Of a stretch of DNA of 64,000 bases, positions 35,455-45,698 are shown in pieces. Both the position numbers and the translations under genes were made by a program. The stretch's first letter is position 1. The number at the start of each line of letters is the position of its first letter. The notes below the pieces were generated by a model. The model was given only the letters and a program-made list of their open reading frames with translations. It searched no databases and was not told the origin of the DNA. The stretch is taken from contig JAADJZ010000001.1 of NCBI GenBank assembly GCA_011032825.1, positions 248,001-312,000 on the forward strand, written 5' to 3'. The DNA is from Massariosphaeria phaeospora. Its lineage: Eukaryota > Ascomycota > Dothideomycetes > Pleosporales.

Positions 35455-37645
35455 CGCCCTTACGAGTACTTAGTTAGCATTAAATTAAGTAAGCTTTCTA
35501 AAAAGAATAAGCTTGTATAGCTTTGGTACGCTAAAGAGCGCAAGTTTAAAAGCGTAGCTACAAGTAGCTAAGCTGCTAGCTTTCGTATAAGTAAGTGTAA
35601 ATAGAAAGCTATGCTTCGGCTATTTAGTAGCAGTAAGTAGAATTTTATAGTAGTTAATTCTAATTACAATTACAAGCCTAGCTATACTAAATTAGCGCTG
35701 CTCTAGATAAGAAAAATAGATAGTGCAACAAGAGGTATTATACAGCACAGTTACTAGTTACGCTGCTTATTACGAACTATACTATCGAAACTTATTAGAT
35801 TAAGCGTTAAAATTAACTTGCAGGACATACACAACGAACGCTACTAACTAACTCTCGCCTAGCTCAATAGAAAGTCTAAAATAAAAGCTTTTATTAATTT
35901 GCTTGCAGCTAGAGATTCTGCGAAAAGCAGGTACTACGCAAAGCACCTATACGACAAAAAAAACTACCTAAAGTTCGTGTTTTTCGCTTACCTACTCTTA
36001 CGCAAACTTTTAAAAAAAAACTCTAACGTACTATTGCTTAACGCTACGTACAAAACAAACTAGTTTAATATGCCGCTATTGCATATAAACGGAATTACTA
36101 GCGTTAGTACTACGTTTAATGTAGCGTACTGCTTTTTTAGCAGCGAGTTAGAAAACAACTACAAGTTAGCAATAAAAGCGCTTAAGCGCTACGCTAATAA
36201 CGTAAAAGTATTTTTACTTTGTTTTGTTACTAATAATAATAGCAGGTTGAAAGCTGCTTTGTACTAAAACTTCTCTTAGGTTCTACTACGGCTTTGCATC
36301 TAGCACATTAATAAAAACGTTAAAGCTTAGGCAATTAAAGCGTAGAATATACGCTAGGCCTATAGAAAAAAGAAAAAAAAATTAAAGCTGCTAGACTAGG
36401 CTTTATAGCTTGGTAGTACACTTTTGTTAACGCTTTTACTACTAAAGAGTTCGAGCTTCGCTGCTAGTTTATTTGAGACAACTACAAAAAGTTCTCAAAA
36501 CTGCTAAAGTACCTTAGCGAGTACTAGCTACTATTTTGAGATAAGTAAGCGAAGTGCTACTGCAAGTTTCTACTTAACTTTAGTACTAAGTAAAGCTTAC
36601 TGTTAATCTCTACAGCTAAATTTGCAGTAGAGTTAGCTAAGCTTACTGCTAGCTAACTGCGTACAAAGCAACTTCTTAAAGCGAAAGCTTTTATCGTTAT
36701 ATTAAAAGAAGTTTCGTGTTAGCTAAAGGTTACCTCTAGAATGTAGTGCTATTAGTAAACCTCTACGTTAAGAACTAAGTAAATACGTACAAAACTAAAA
36801 TAAGCTAAGCCTACGACAAGGTGCCTAACTTAGTTGCTAAAGTTCTAGAGTTTTAGCTGCTTTTTCGGCGAATTACACTCTCTGCTTTACAATTACTAAA
36901 TAAGCAACTTAAGCTATTAAAGGCTAATAACTATAGCAGTGCTTGTTTAGGTGCGTTTACTAAAACGTATAAATTACTTTGCAAACACTAGCTTTACTAT
37001 ATTATCTACTTTAGCAACAGCAAGGTTCTAGTAAACGAAATTTACGATTACTAGCGATTATACTCTCTACGAAGTAGCTGCCTAGAGCTTCTACCTCGCC
37101 TAGAGAATTCCGCTTAAGTTAAAAGCAAAAAGCGCTCTAAAGAAGCTACTACGCAAACGATTTCTACTAGCCTAGTTACCTAGAAAGCTCGTAACTTTTT
37201 ACTATTTAAAATAGTTCGAGCTACCTAGATGCTTTTCGCAAGTGCCGAGTTATTTTAGCTAAGTGCTAGCTTAGCGGCTAATACCTAGCGCACTACTTTT
37301 CTAGTTCGAAGCAGTTAAGCAAGCTGCCTAGCGGTTACTCAAACGACGATAGCTACTTTCTTTTCGCTAACTTCGCTAGTAACGCGCTCTAAGTTGAACA
37401 GCTTTGAGTATAAAGCAGCACTAGCGCTAGGCTACAAAGCAAATAAGCTAATAAACGTTAACTAGTTTAGGCAAGCGAACGAGTAGGTTGTAGCGCAAGA
37501 TAAAGCGTTTAAAAAAGCAAATAGTACCTAGCAGAACTAATCTCGCTCTAAAAAACAAAAGAGACTTTTAAGAGCAAAGAATAAGCAGCTGTAGCAACGA
37601 AAGCGAAGTAGCGAGCCTAGCAAGCGTAGGCGTAGCAATGAAACA
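35455..37645 (+). pseudogene. MULE transposase remnant, copy 2
   Basis: The open piece 36070-36267 reads PLLHINGITSVSTTFNVAYC, then FFSSELENNYKLAIKALKRY and FVTNNNSRLKAALY, the MULE domain with D to N damage. Upstream are NYNYKPSYTKLAL (DNA-binding domain tail) and a KINLQDIHNERY block; downstream an Arg/Ala/Ser-rich tail near 37600. It differs from copy 1 mostly by transitions and is slightly less decayed. Confidence 0.7.
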
Positions 37646-37994
37646 TAACTCTTAACTTAGCGTTTATGCGTAGCGTAGGCTTGCTCTAGCGTTACCTACA
37701 TAAAAGCGCTAAATTGCTAAACTATTAGTGTACAAATAGCTAACTACCTCGCTATTAGAAAAGTTCTAAATTTGAACTGTTAATTTACTAAAACTGTACC
37801 TACTTAAGTTTTTAACAGCGCGCTTTTGCGTAGCGTCGTTGTCGAGCGGTATTAGTTCGAAAGTGCTAGAAGTTCGCCGCAAACGTGTCGCTTGCAACTG
37901 CTAAATGCGCTAGTTAGAGCAATAATTCCTAGGTGCAAAGCTTTAGTTCGCAATGCCTAGCGTTCGACGCAGCTAGAGCAACATTAGTTGCTTA

Positions 37995-38090
37995 ATTACG
38001 TAACTACGTTTTTTAACTTTTCAAGCGTGTTTTTGAGAATAATGCTAGGTAGTGTTCGAATAGCCAAAGTAGTATCCGATTAGAAGCTGC
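37995..38090 (-). repeat. Right terminal inverted repeat of MULE copy 2
   Basis: Ends CCGATTAGAAGCTGC, inverted relative to 34504-34600. The equivalent in copy 1 is at about 30195-30288. Confidence 0.8.
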
Positions 38091-38099
38091 TTTATTAAC

Positions 38100-39535
38100 T
38101 ACTACTATTAATACAAAATTCTGCTATGTATATTTTTACTACACTTTACTTAATTATTGTAGCTACTTAATATAACGCTTTTTGAGCTTTTTTCTACTGC
38201 GTACGCAAAAAAGCTATTAAATTACTTTTACCGCGCCTAAAGCTAGCTTGTAGTAAAAAAAAAAGCAACTTCTTTAAGCTTTTCTAGCGAGCTTAGCGCT
38301 TTTTTTTTGTAAAAAAAATAATACTTAGCGCTTTTAAGCACACTAGAATAGCGCTGCTTAATAGCGTAGTAATTCTTAAGAAATTTGCTTACAATGCTTT
38401 ATTTTGCGAAAGCTTTACTTTAGCGCTTAGCGTAGAGAATTAGCGCAAAATAAACCGCTTTGTACGCTTTTTAGTACGAGATTAAAGTAGTTACAACGCT
38501 TGTAAGCTACGTAGCTCGCTCTACTATATTTTTATACAAAATAAACTCTTTTGCACTAAAATTACTAGCTTAAGAGAAACTCTACAAGTTAAAAAACGCT
38601 ATAACAAAAAAAGTAAGCTTTTTAATTTGCAGCAATAGTAGAAGTACTACCGCAAAGCTACTTTCTAGTTGCTACGCAAAATAAAAAAAGCGCAGTATCG
38701 CAAAATAGTAACTTAATAAAAAAAACAATAGCAGCAACTTTAAAAAGCTAAAATAAAAGAGCTACAACAAGCTAATAAGCTATACAAGCAAAAATTTGCA
38801 AGGAAAAAGCGTAACGTACCTTATAGGTTCGCCGGACACACAGGTTCGCCGAACACCTGTTTTTTACTAAGAAAAATTAATAATCTAAAGCTTAATAACT
38901 CTAGATCTACTTTATAGAATTTTCTAAAAATTTCACTACTAAGCTGCATCTATATAAACTTTAAGATTCTAAAGTTACTAAGCTCTAGCCTTAGTATTTA
39001 AAAAGCTATTAAAGAAAGCCTAAATTACAGGAATTATTTTAGCGTATTTTTTGTATCTCTAGAATTAGACTAGGTAGAGCTTAGTAATATTAGAATTGAA
39101 AAGTTAATGTATACAGAAATAACATATTAAATTTTTAGAAAATTCTATTAAGTAGATCTAGAGTTATTAAGCCTTAGATTATTAATTTTCTTTAGTAAAA
39201 ACAGGTGTTCGGCGAACCTATGTGTTCGGCGAACTTATAAAGTACGTTATAGCTTAAAAAGCAGCGAAAGTAGCAAAAAAAAAAAAAAAGCTAACAAGGC
39301 TACTAAGCAGGCTGCTTAAAAAGCAGCTCGCAACGCTAAAAAAGCTATACAATTATTTTTTAAAAAAAAAGAAAAAAGCTTTACGCGCTTTTTTATATAA
39401 CAACAAGCGCTAAAAACGTGTTAGTTTTGCTGTAGCTTTTGTTGCACTACTAGTGCTTATATTAGCTACTCTAGCGCTTACTACACGCCGTAGTTGCTTT
39501 ATTAATTTTCTAAAGAAATTTGAATAAGCTAAACT
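38100..39535 (+). pseudogene. C-terminal part of another pogo-type transposase, split by a MITE
   Basis: Plus-strand pieces before the MITE read ITSLRETLQVKKRYNKKSKL, after it NKATKQAA then KAARNAKKAIQL, and a CFINFLKKFE end. This Lys/Ala/Gln-rich coiled tail is characteristic of fungal pogo/Fot1 transposases. The MITE (38814-39247) sits at a TA inside the lysine-rich tail. The catalytic part is not visible upstream, where the MULE ends. Confidence 0.5.
38814..39247. mobile_element. 434-bp foldback MITE (core GCCGAACAC), TA target
   Basis: TA at 38812-38813 and 39248-39249. Same family as 24226-24658, with matching ends and interior, differing mainly by transitions. Confidence 0.85.
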
Positions 39536-39581
39536 ATAAAGCGCACTGTATTTACTATTTTACTATAAAATTATATACTTA

Positions 39582-41292
39582 ACGTAAAGCACTACTAAGT
39601 AACTCAAACTACTAAGTAACTCAAAATTGCTTAGCATTAAATTCTTACGTTCAAAGCTTAATAACTTTACTAATAGTAAAGCTATGTAGATAAATTTTAC
39701 ACTATTTTAAAGCTCTAATCTAAAGCTTTTAGATCTACTAAAATTTACTTAGTTAGAACTAGTATCGCTAGAGTTATTAAAGTTTGAGTATTAAGAAATT
39801 CGCTTAGCTTCTAACTTCTACTTCTAGTACTAAACTACTATAATAAATAGTAAAACTATTTAAACTATCTATTATAAACTCTAAACTATAGTTTTATTTA
39901 GATTTTATAGCGTGCAGCTTAGATTTAAAGCTAGTATATAAAGTTAAATTCTACATACAAAGTTAAGTAGTTTAGAATAATAATGTTATTTATAATAATA
40001 AGTATTTACTACTTTTTATACCTAATATAGCTAAGCTTAACTATATGTTAGAGTACTTAATAGTTTTATAGTAGATTATATAATCTATATATAGATATTT
40101 TTACTTAGAAAGTAAAAATATATTAGTAACTTTCTAACTTTTATACTAGCTGTAATTCTAAGATACACGCTATAAGAGTTTTGCAAATACTTAAAAATAA
40201 CTATATAAAAAAATAGAAAAGTATTATCTTTATTATAACGTAAAGCACTAGCAAACCTGCTACACTAGTAAACTCGCTAAATTTCTTAGCACTACTACTT
40301 TCTCTATCAACGCGATATAGCTTAATTAACTAACGCGTTATTACACTAACACAAAGAAAAACTTTAGCTTACTTTTAAAGCTTATAATTCTAGCTAATTC
40401 TAAAGCTATTAAGCTATAGCTGCTAATAGCTATAGAATTAGCTTTAAATAAGCTATAGCTTAATAGCTTTGAATAGCTAGAATTATAGCTTTAAAGTAGC
40501 TAAAGTTTTTCTTTGTGTTAGTGTAATAACGCGTTAGTTAATTAAGCTATATCGCGTTGATAGAGAAAGTAGTAGTGCTAAGAAATTTTAGCGAGTTTAC
40601 TAGTGTAGCAGGTTTGCTAGTGCTTTACGTTATAATAAAAAATAATACTTTTTTATATTCTTTTATATAGTTATTCTTAAGTATTTGCAAAACTCTTATA
40701 GCGTTTAGCTTAGACTTACAGCTAGTATAAAAGTTAGAAAGTTACTAATATTTCTTTACTTCCTAAGTAAAAATATCTATATATAGATTATATAATCTAC
40801 TATAAAACTATTAAGTACTCTAATATATAGTTGAGCTTAGCTATATTAGGTATAAAAAGTAGTAAATACTTATTATTATAAATAGTATTATTATTCTAAA
40901 CTACTTAACTTTGTATAACTATAGAATTTAACTCTATATACTAGCTTTAAATCTAAGCTGCACGCTATAAAATCTAAATAAAACTATAGTTTAGAGTTTA
41001 TAATAGATAGTTAAATAGTTTTACTATTTATTATAGTAGTCTAGTACTAGAAGTAGAAGTTAGAAGCTAAGCGAATTTCTTTATATTTAAACTTTAATAA
41101 CTCTAGCAATACTAGTCCTAGCTAGGTAAATTTTAGTAGATCTGAAAGCGCTAGATTAGAGTTTTAAAATAGTGTAAAATTTATCTAGATAGCTCTACTA
41201 TTAGTAAAGTTATTAAGTTTTGAACGTAAGGATTTAATGCCAAGCAATTTTAGGTTACTTAGTAGTTTGAGTTACTTAGTAGTGCTTTACGT
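39582..41292. mobile_element. 1711-bp foldback element, nearly perfect palindrome, TA target
   Basis: TA at 39580-39581 and 41293-41294. Ends ACGTAAAGCACTACTAAG and complement, with a tandem 17-bp unit (CTACTAAGTAACTCAAA twice) at the left and right. The arms are about 655 bp each, so without the inner element it is a palindrome of about 1.3 kb. A second foldback (40238-40630) sits at its centre. Internal similarity to 5429-6338 (a CTACACGCTATAAAAC-like block). Confidence 0.85.
40238..40630. mobile_element. 393-bp foldback nested at the centre of the larger one
   Basis: TA at 40236-40237 and 40631-40632; ends ACGTAAAGCACTAGCAAACC and complement. The arms run to the middle (near 40434). The subterminal part has two degenerate tandem copies, CTAGCAAACCTGCTA and CTAGTAAACTCGCTA. 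Removing the element and one TA leaves TTATTATATAATAA at the junction. Confidence 0.85.
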
Positions 41293-41294
41293 TA

Positions 41295-41607
41295 GTAATT
41301 CTTCTTTAACAAAGGTTTTTTTTTTAAGTTAAAGCGCATCTATAACTACAAAGAATTACTAAAGTTTTTTAGATAGTAAGCAAGAAAGGCACTGCTCTAT
41401 AGAGGTGTACTAGAGGTACACTCCTTAGCAACCCCGCTCTCTTGCCTGCCGTCTGAGCACCTGAGATAAGCCTAGCCAAAAAAGCAAGTGCGTCCACGTG
41501 ACTTAGCACCTGCACCACCCTAGCTACCGCAGCTGCATCTTTCCAAGGACCTTGTTCCGAGACCTCAGCTCTAGCCCCTGCGGCCCTTTTCTTCTCTTGA
41601 TATCATC
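41295..41607. other. Repeat/gene boundary and promoter of the ZNG1-like gene
   Basis: AT-rich sequence gives way to GC-balanced DNA at about 41390. A CACGTG at 41495-41500 lies about 110 bp before the start codon, followed by CT-rich sequence typical of fungal core promoters (CTTTTCTTCTCTTG). Confidence 0.45.
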
Positions 41608-42788
41608 ATGATCCCCATCACCATCATCACGGGCTTCCTGGGCTCAGGCAAGACAAGTAAGCCTACTTGGCAGATGTTTCACCAACGCGAATTTCTAACG
41701 CGCCTTTAGCACTCATCCTCAACCTGATACCACAGCTCCCCACAACATACAAGCTTGCTCTCCTAAAGAATGAATTTGGTGACGTGGCCATCGACTCTCA
41801 GCTCGCTTCCGCAAGTGCCATATCTGGAGTCCAGGAACTCCTAAATGGCTGCATATGCTGCAATCTGGTGGGCCAGCTTTCCGATGCATTGGAAACACTC
41901 GCCAGCGAAGTTGTGCCCGATCGAATCATAATCGAGACTTCCGGTTCGGCTTTCCCGGCCACTCTAGCCATGGAGGTGAACCGACTTTCTCGATTGACTG
42001 GCAAATATGTCCTCGACGGAGTCATGTCAGTGATCGATGTAGAGAATTGGAAAGGCTACGAGGACACGTCTATGACCGCTAAGATGCAGGCCAAATATAC
42101 AGATCTAATAGTATTGAACAAGTGGGAGCTAGTCAGTGAGCGCAGAATAGAAGATGTCGAAGATGCCATCCTCTCCTTAGAAGTGGATCCACCGACACCC
42201 AGGACGAAGAGTGACAAGGGCTGGGTGGACAAAGACATCATATTCGGTCTCGATGCAAAGTTGGCGAAGGGTATTGGTACCGAGTCCGAGCACCATCACG
42301 ACCATGATCATCAGAGTGAGGTCGAGGTAATCTCCATCACTTTGGCCTCAACAGGAACCGGACATGGACTCGACATGGAGAAGCTCTACAATCTTCTTGA
42401 AGAACCAACGAAGGACGCTGTATATCGAATAAAGGGTGTTCTCTATGCGTCTACTCCACCGAAGTCGTCAGACAATAGATCGGTATCCCAGTCGGACGAA
42501 AGCGGCGAGCGAAGACGATACATTCTCAACTGGGCCTTTGGTCGTTGGACGTTTACACGGGTGCCCATACCGTCTTCAACTGCTACGCCCGCGCCGTCTG
42601 CTACTATCACACCAAATACTTCCGGACATACGACACCGTCTCCTTCTGGAGAGGAACCTGCGCTACGCCTAACGGTAGTTACTGCCAAGTACGAGGCGAA
42701 CATGTGGCAAAAGCGCATTGAGTCGGGTGGTTTGATCGCTCTCCAAGACGGGGCTGAAGGAACTCTGACTGTTCAGAGAACCCTGTGA
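41608..42788 (+). CDS. CobW/COG0523 GTPase, ZNG1-like zinc metallochaperone
   Basis: Two exons, 41608-41656 and 41710-42788, 375 residues. The 53-bp intron (GTAAGC..TAG) splits the Walker A loop: GFLGSGKT (9-16) comes from exon 1, and joining gives GSGKTTLIL. Landmarks: NEFGDVAID (37-45), the metal-binding CICC (64-67), ETSGSAFP (92-99), NKWE (153-156, base recognition with Glu where NKxD has Asp), a His/Asp run HHHDHDH in the linker, and the C-terminal domain with RYILNWAFGRW and MWQKRIESGG. Family members insert metals, in eukaryotes zinc into methionine aminopeptidase, using GTP. A Ser/Thr/Pro-rich loop interrupts the C-terminal domain. Cytosolic by lack of signals. The start is fixed by the motif at residue 9. 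Confidence 0.88.
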
Positions 42789-43571
42789 GGCTTTTGTTTA
42801 CAATAGCGAGTCTATCACATTAAAGACGGCATGTTTTACGGTCTCCTATCTAATACTCAAACCACCATCAAGACAGCTTCCAATACCCGATTGAGCGTAG
42901 GATCAATCCACGCCAGTTCCATACTCACGCATCTATCAATACTTAAGTTCCCATGAATTCGATCTATCTCCACCGGCTACGACCCTACTTGGTAGCATCC
43001 ATGTTGCGAAGCGATGATATCACCGAAGCTGTTTACTGTGTGTTAGATTACAGAAAGCATCTAGAGTCAAATTTTAGAGATACGACACTTTTCGATCGTA
43101 CCATCGCGTCGAGAACGCGATATGGCCAAGAATTAGATATATGATCAGAGCGCCTTACATGTACCCGACCATGTCCGTATTCACTTCGCATAACCCTCTA
43201 TCGTTCCTGCGCTTCTATATCTGTCCTCATCCCGCGCCCACCGATCGTCCGATATTATCCAAGACCCCGGTTCCAATCTACCCATATTGCCTGCACGTTG
43301 TCCGACAGCACCGCGCCGCGCAATCCCTTTTGACGAGTACGACTTTATCGATGTATTGCAGCTGTGCAGAGAAGTGGTTGGGTACAATCAATATTGGAAG
43401 ACTGCGATGTGACGTGCATGTAACACGTGCGGTGCGCTTGCGTAGGGTGTCCCTGAGAATGCGTGCGATTTACCTACATAAGCTAGGGCTAAGCTATCGG
43501 TACTCGCAGCGGACTTCTTCTGCTCTTTTCTAGAGTCTTTACTTTTTTGGATCTTAGGACCCACTCACGCC
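42789..43571. other. Intergenic region
   Basis: Open frames at 42953-43144 and 43141-43533 have no recognisable domain and look like chance. It holds the promoter of the spherulin-4-like gene; a CT-rich tract lies at about 43515-43550. Confidence 0.45.
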
Positions 43572-44442
43572 ATGTCTGTCCTGCTTCCGCTATACATGTA
43601 TCCTTGGCCAGGCACGTGGGATCCTCTGTACTGGGCGTATGCAGACTTACCACCTTTCGTACCTCCAAAACACGACTAACATACCTCCAGCGCAAACGTC
43701 AACCCGCAAGTTCAATTCACTGTGATACTGAACCCCTGCTCAGGACCGTGTGTAAACTCCACTCCAGAAGCCCCCTATCTCATCGAAATGCCCCGATTAA
43801 GAGAATGGCCAAACATCCGGACACTCGGCTACGTCGCTACAAATTACACCAACAAGCCCATCGACGATCTTATCAACGAGATACATACCTATGCGAATTG
43901 GTCATCAATTCTGAACGATACCCGGATGGCGGTTGATGGCATCTTCTTCGATGAAACGCCTGGAGCGTATGATTGGCAAAAACATGCCTACCTGACACAA
44001 GCCCATGACGAAGTGAAGAGAAGTGAGATGTTAGGCCAAAGGATCGTCGGTACATTTTATGCCCTCTCCCTAAATCCTCCCTCGTCCACCCTAACGAACT
44101 CCAGTTCACAATCCCGGCGTCCTCCCCGACATAACGTGGAACTACCTCGACATCACCGACATTACCGTCATCTGGGAAGAAACCTTCACAAACTGGCTCG
44201 ACAGGACCAAATTCAACCGCCTGAAAAACTTCCACAACACGACCAACCTGCCCAAATCCGCCTTCGCCATCATGCTGCATAGTATACCGGATATTCCCGA
44301 CGAGTTGCTGGAGTGGACTGTGGCGCAGTTGAAGGAAATGGTCGAGTGGAATTTCATCAGTAGTGTCAGTCAGGCGGGCGAGTACTGGCATAGCTTTTCG
44401 AGTGTCTTTGGCAAGTTTATGGAGGCTTATGGCAAGACGTGA
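43572..44442 (+). CDS. Spherulation-specific family 4 (spherulin-4-like) protein
   Basis: Three exons, 43572-43636, 43691-44049 and 44105-44442, 253 residues. Introns are 54 and 55 bp; the first has a perfect CTAAC branch site. The protein opens LPLYMYPWPGTWDPLYWA, as the family does, then FTVILNPCSGPC, LGYVATNYTNKP, VDGIFFDETPG (the acidic pair at the barrel mouth), VVHNPGVLPD (the NPG turn) and a C-terminal WEETFTNWL. These match the spherulin-4/GH-like TIM-barrel family known from Physarum spherules and many moulds; its enzymatic role is not settled, and cell-surface polysaccharide processing is a guess. No signal peptide is visible, as is common in the fungal members. It is followed tail-to-tail by the dioxygenase gene with a gap of 188 bp. 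Confidence 0.85.
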
Positions 44443-44630
44443 GATGGGGAGGCAGGGAGAGAACGGGTATAGAATAAGTATGTATATATGCAAACTGAAC
44501 GCCCAGTGTCTTATATTAGCGGTTGAATCAGCCTTCCTTCATCTCGAACGCCTTTTTGCCAGTGCAACCCCTTCAGATCTGGAAAAAGATATATCTACCC
44601 CGTCTTCCCCATGGGAACCCCTGGAAGATT

Positions 44631-45698
44631 CTACATCTCCCCACTAAGCTCTTTTACATTGTCGTCTTCCCTCTTAGCCACCTGCGGCACATACCCCTCC
44701 TGATACCAGCTCCAAATATTCAACCCCATCTTCGTGCCAGTCTTTACCGGCAACCCAGCATGCCAACTTTCCTCATATCCGCTCCCATCGGGCCCAATAT
44801 TCTCCCAAAACACAGCATTTCCCCTCACAGGCTTAAACACCGTGCCCTCCCTCACAAGGTCGCCATCGCCATCGCCATCGCCATCCGCCTCACACTCCAC
44901 AAACCGACACCACTCACCGCCGCGCGGCCTCTGCAGCCGCGGAAAATGTGTGCCGCCGCCCGTGCAGTTGGCGTCGAGGTACACCATGAAGCTGCTGACG
45001 CGGCCGGCCGTCGGCGTCGCGGTGCTCCAGTCGTAGTGGTACGTGTAGTGGCCGTCCTTGTGGTAGCGCTGCGCCCACAGCTTCTCGACGAAGACGTGCG
45101 GGCGCCAGCCCTGGAAGGTGCGCGCGCGCTCCTCGATGCACTTGACGGTAGCGTCGCGCGCGAGGGGCGCTTTCTCCGAGAGGCGCACGGAGGGGTCGAG
45201 GCGCTCGTGGCCTTGGGTCCAGACGGTTGAGGGGCGGAAGTTGGGTTCGCTGGAAGATGGGGAGGGATGTTAGGGTGTTGTGCTTTGTACTTTGTATGGC
45301 AGTGTATGGGTGCGTAGTGTATGGGACGGGACGGGCGGAACACGTGACTCTAGGCCCGGACAAGACTCAAAATGAACCACATACCTCATCCGCACAACAT
45401 GCTCGACCTCCCCTCCACTCAGAAAGTCTTCGACATACAGCACAAGCGGTTCCCTCGAAAAGACATGAACCCGGTACCCCTGCTCTTCACACCGCAAGCC
45501 CTCCTCAGGAAACACTAAACTCTGCGCCTTCTCCGCCGACAACGTAACATTCAGGTCCGCTCTGCCCCGCGCTGCCACATTGCCATCCGCGCTTCCAGGC
45601 ACAATACTAGAAAGCCACGGCGCGCCCGCCAGAATATAGGCCAGAAGGCAAAGAACCGTGTACTGGATGAGCGAACCAAAAGAAACAGACGGCGCCAT
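44631..45698 (-). CDS. Prolyl 4-hydroxylase-like 2OG-Fe(II) dioxygenase
   Basis: Two exons, 45698-45385 and 45249-44631, 310 residues, with a 135-bp intron (GTATGT..CAG). Residues about 9-28 (IQYTVLCLLAYILAGAPWL) form a membrane anchor, so it is probably ER or secretory. The catalytic core shows WAQRYHKDGHYTYHYD with the iron ligands H176 and D178, VYLDANCTGGGTHFP, GNAVFWEN, and ESWHAGLPVKTGTKMGLNIW with the distal His ligand and the 2-oxoglutarate-binding Lys. This is the prolyl 4-hydroxylase alpha-subunit layout. An insertion of repeated Asp-Gly (DGDGDGDGD), encoded by a GCCATC repeat, lies between two core strands. The substrate is unknown. The upstream extension of the short open frame uses GTG; the spliced ATG start is preferred. 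Confidence 0.87.
44862..44885. repeat. GCCATC microsatellite inside the dioxygenase gene
   Basis: About four tandem copies of GCCATC on the plus strand, coding alternating Asp-Gly on the minus strand. In frame, so copy-number change would alter loop length without a frameshift. Confidence 0.7.

Larger units (their letters stand above)
34504..38090 (+). mobile_element. MULE (Mutator-like) transposon, copy 2, full length
   Basis: 3587 bp between direct repeats TTTATTAAC (34495-34503 and 38091-38099), the 9-bp target duplication typical of Mutator-like elements. Terminal inverted repeats of about 95 bp: GCAGCTTCTAATCGAATAC at the left and its complement at the right, both running through an ACACTACCTAGCATTATTCTC block. 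The left 920 bp, absent from copy 1, are clearly less mutated and GC-richer. The transposase is broken. Confidence 0.85.

Noticed and set aside
39582..41292. Centromere or telomere-adjacent palindrome
   Set aside because: Explained by two TA-flanked foldback elements; no telomeric TTAGGG arrays are present.
1..41300. CRISPR array, bacterial operon or phage-like organisation
   Set aside because: The repeats are inverted transposon ends, not regularly spaced direct repeats; genes carry spliceosomal introns.
43141..43533. 130-codon open frame upstream of the spherulin-like gene
   Set aside because: No recognisable domain; ends just before the gene's promoter; looks like chance.
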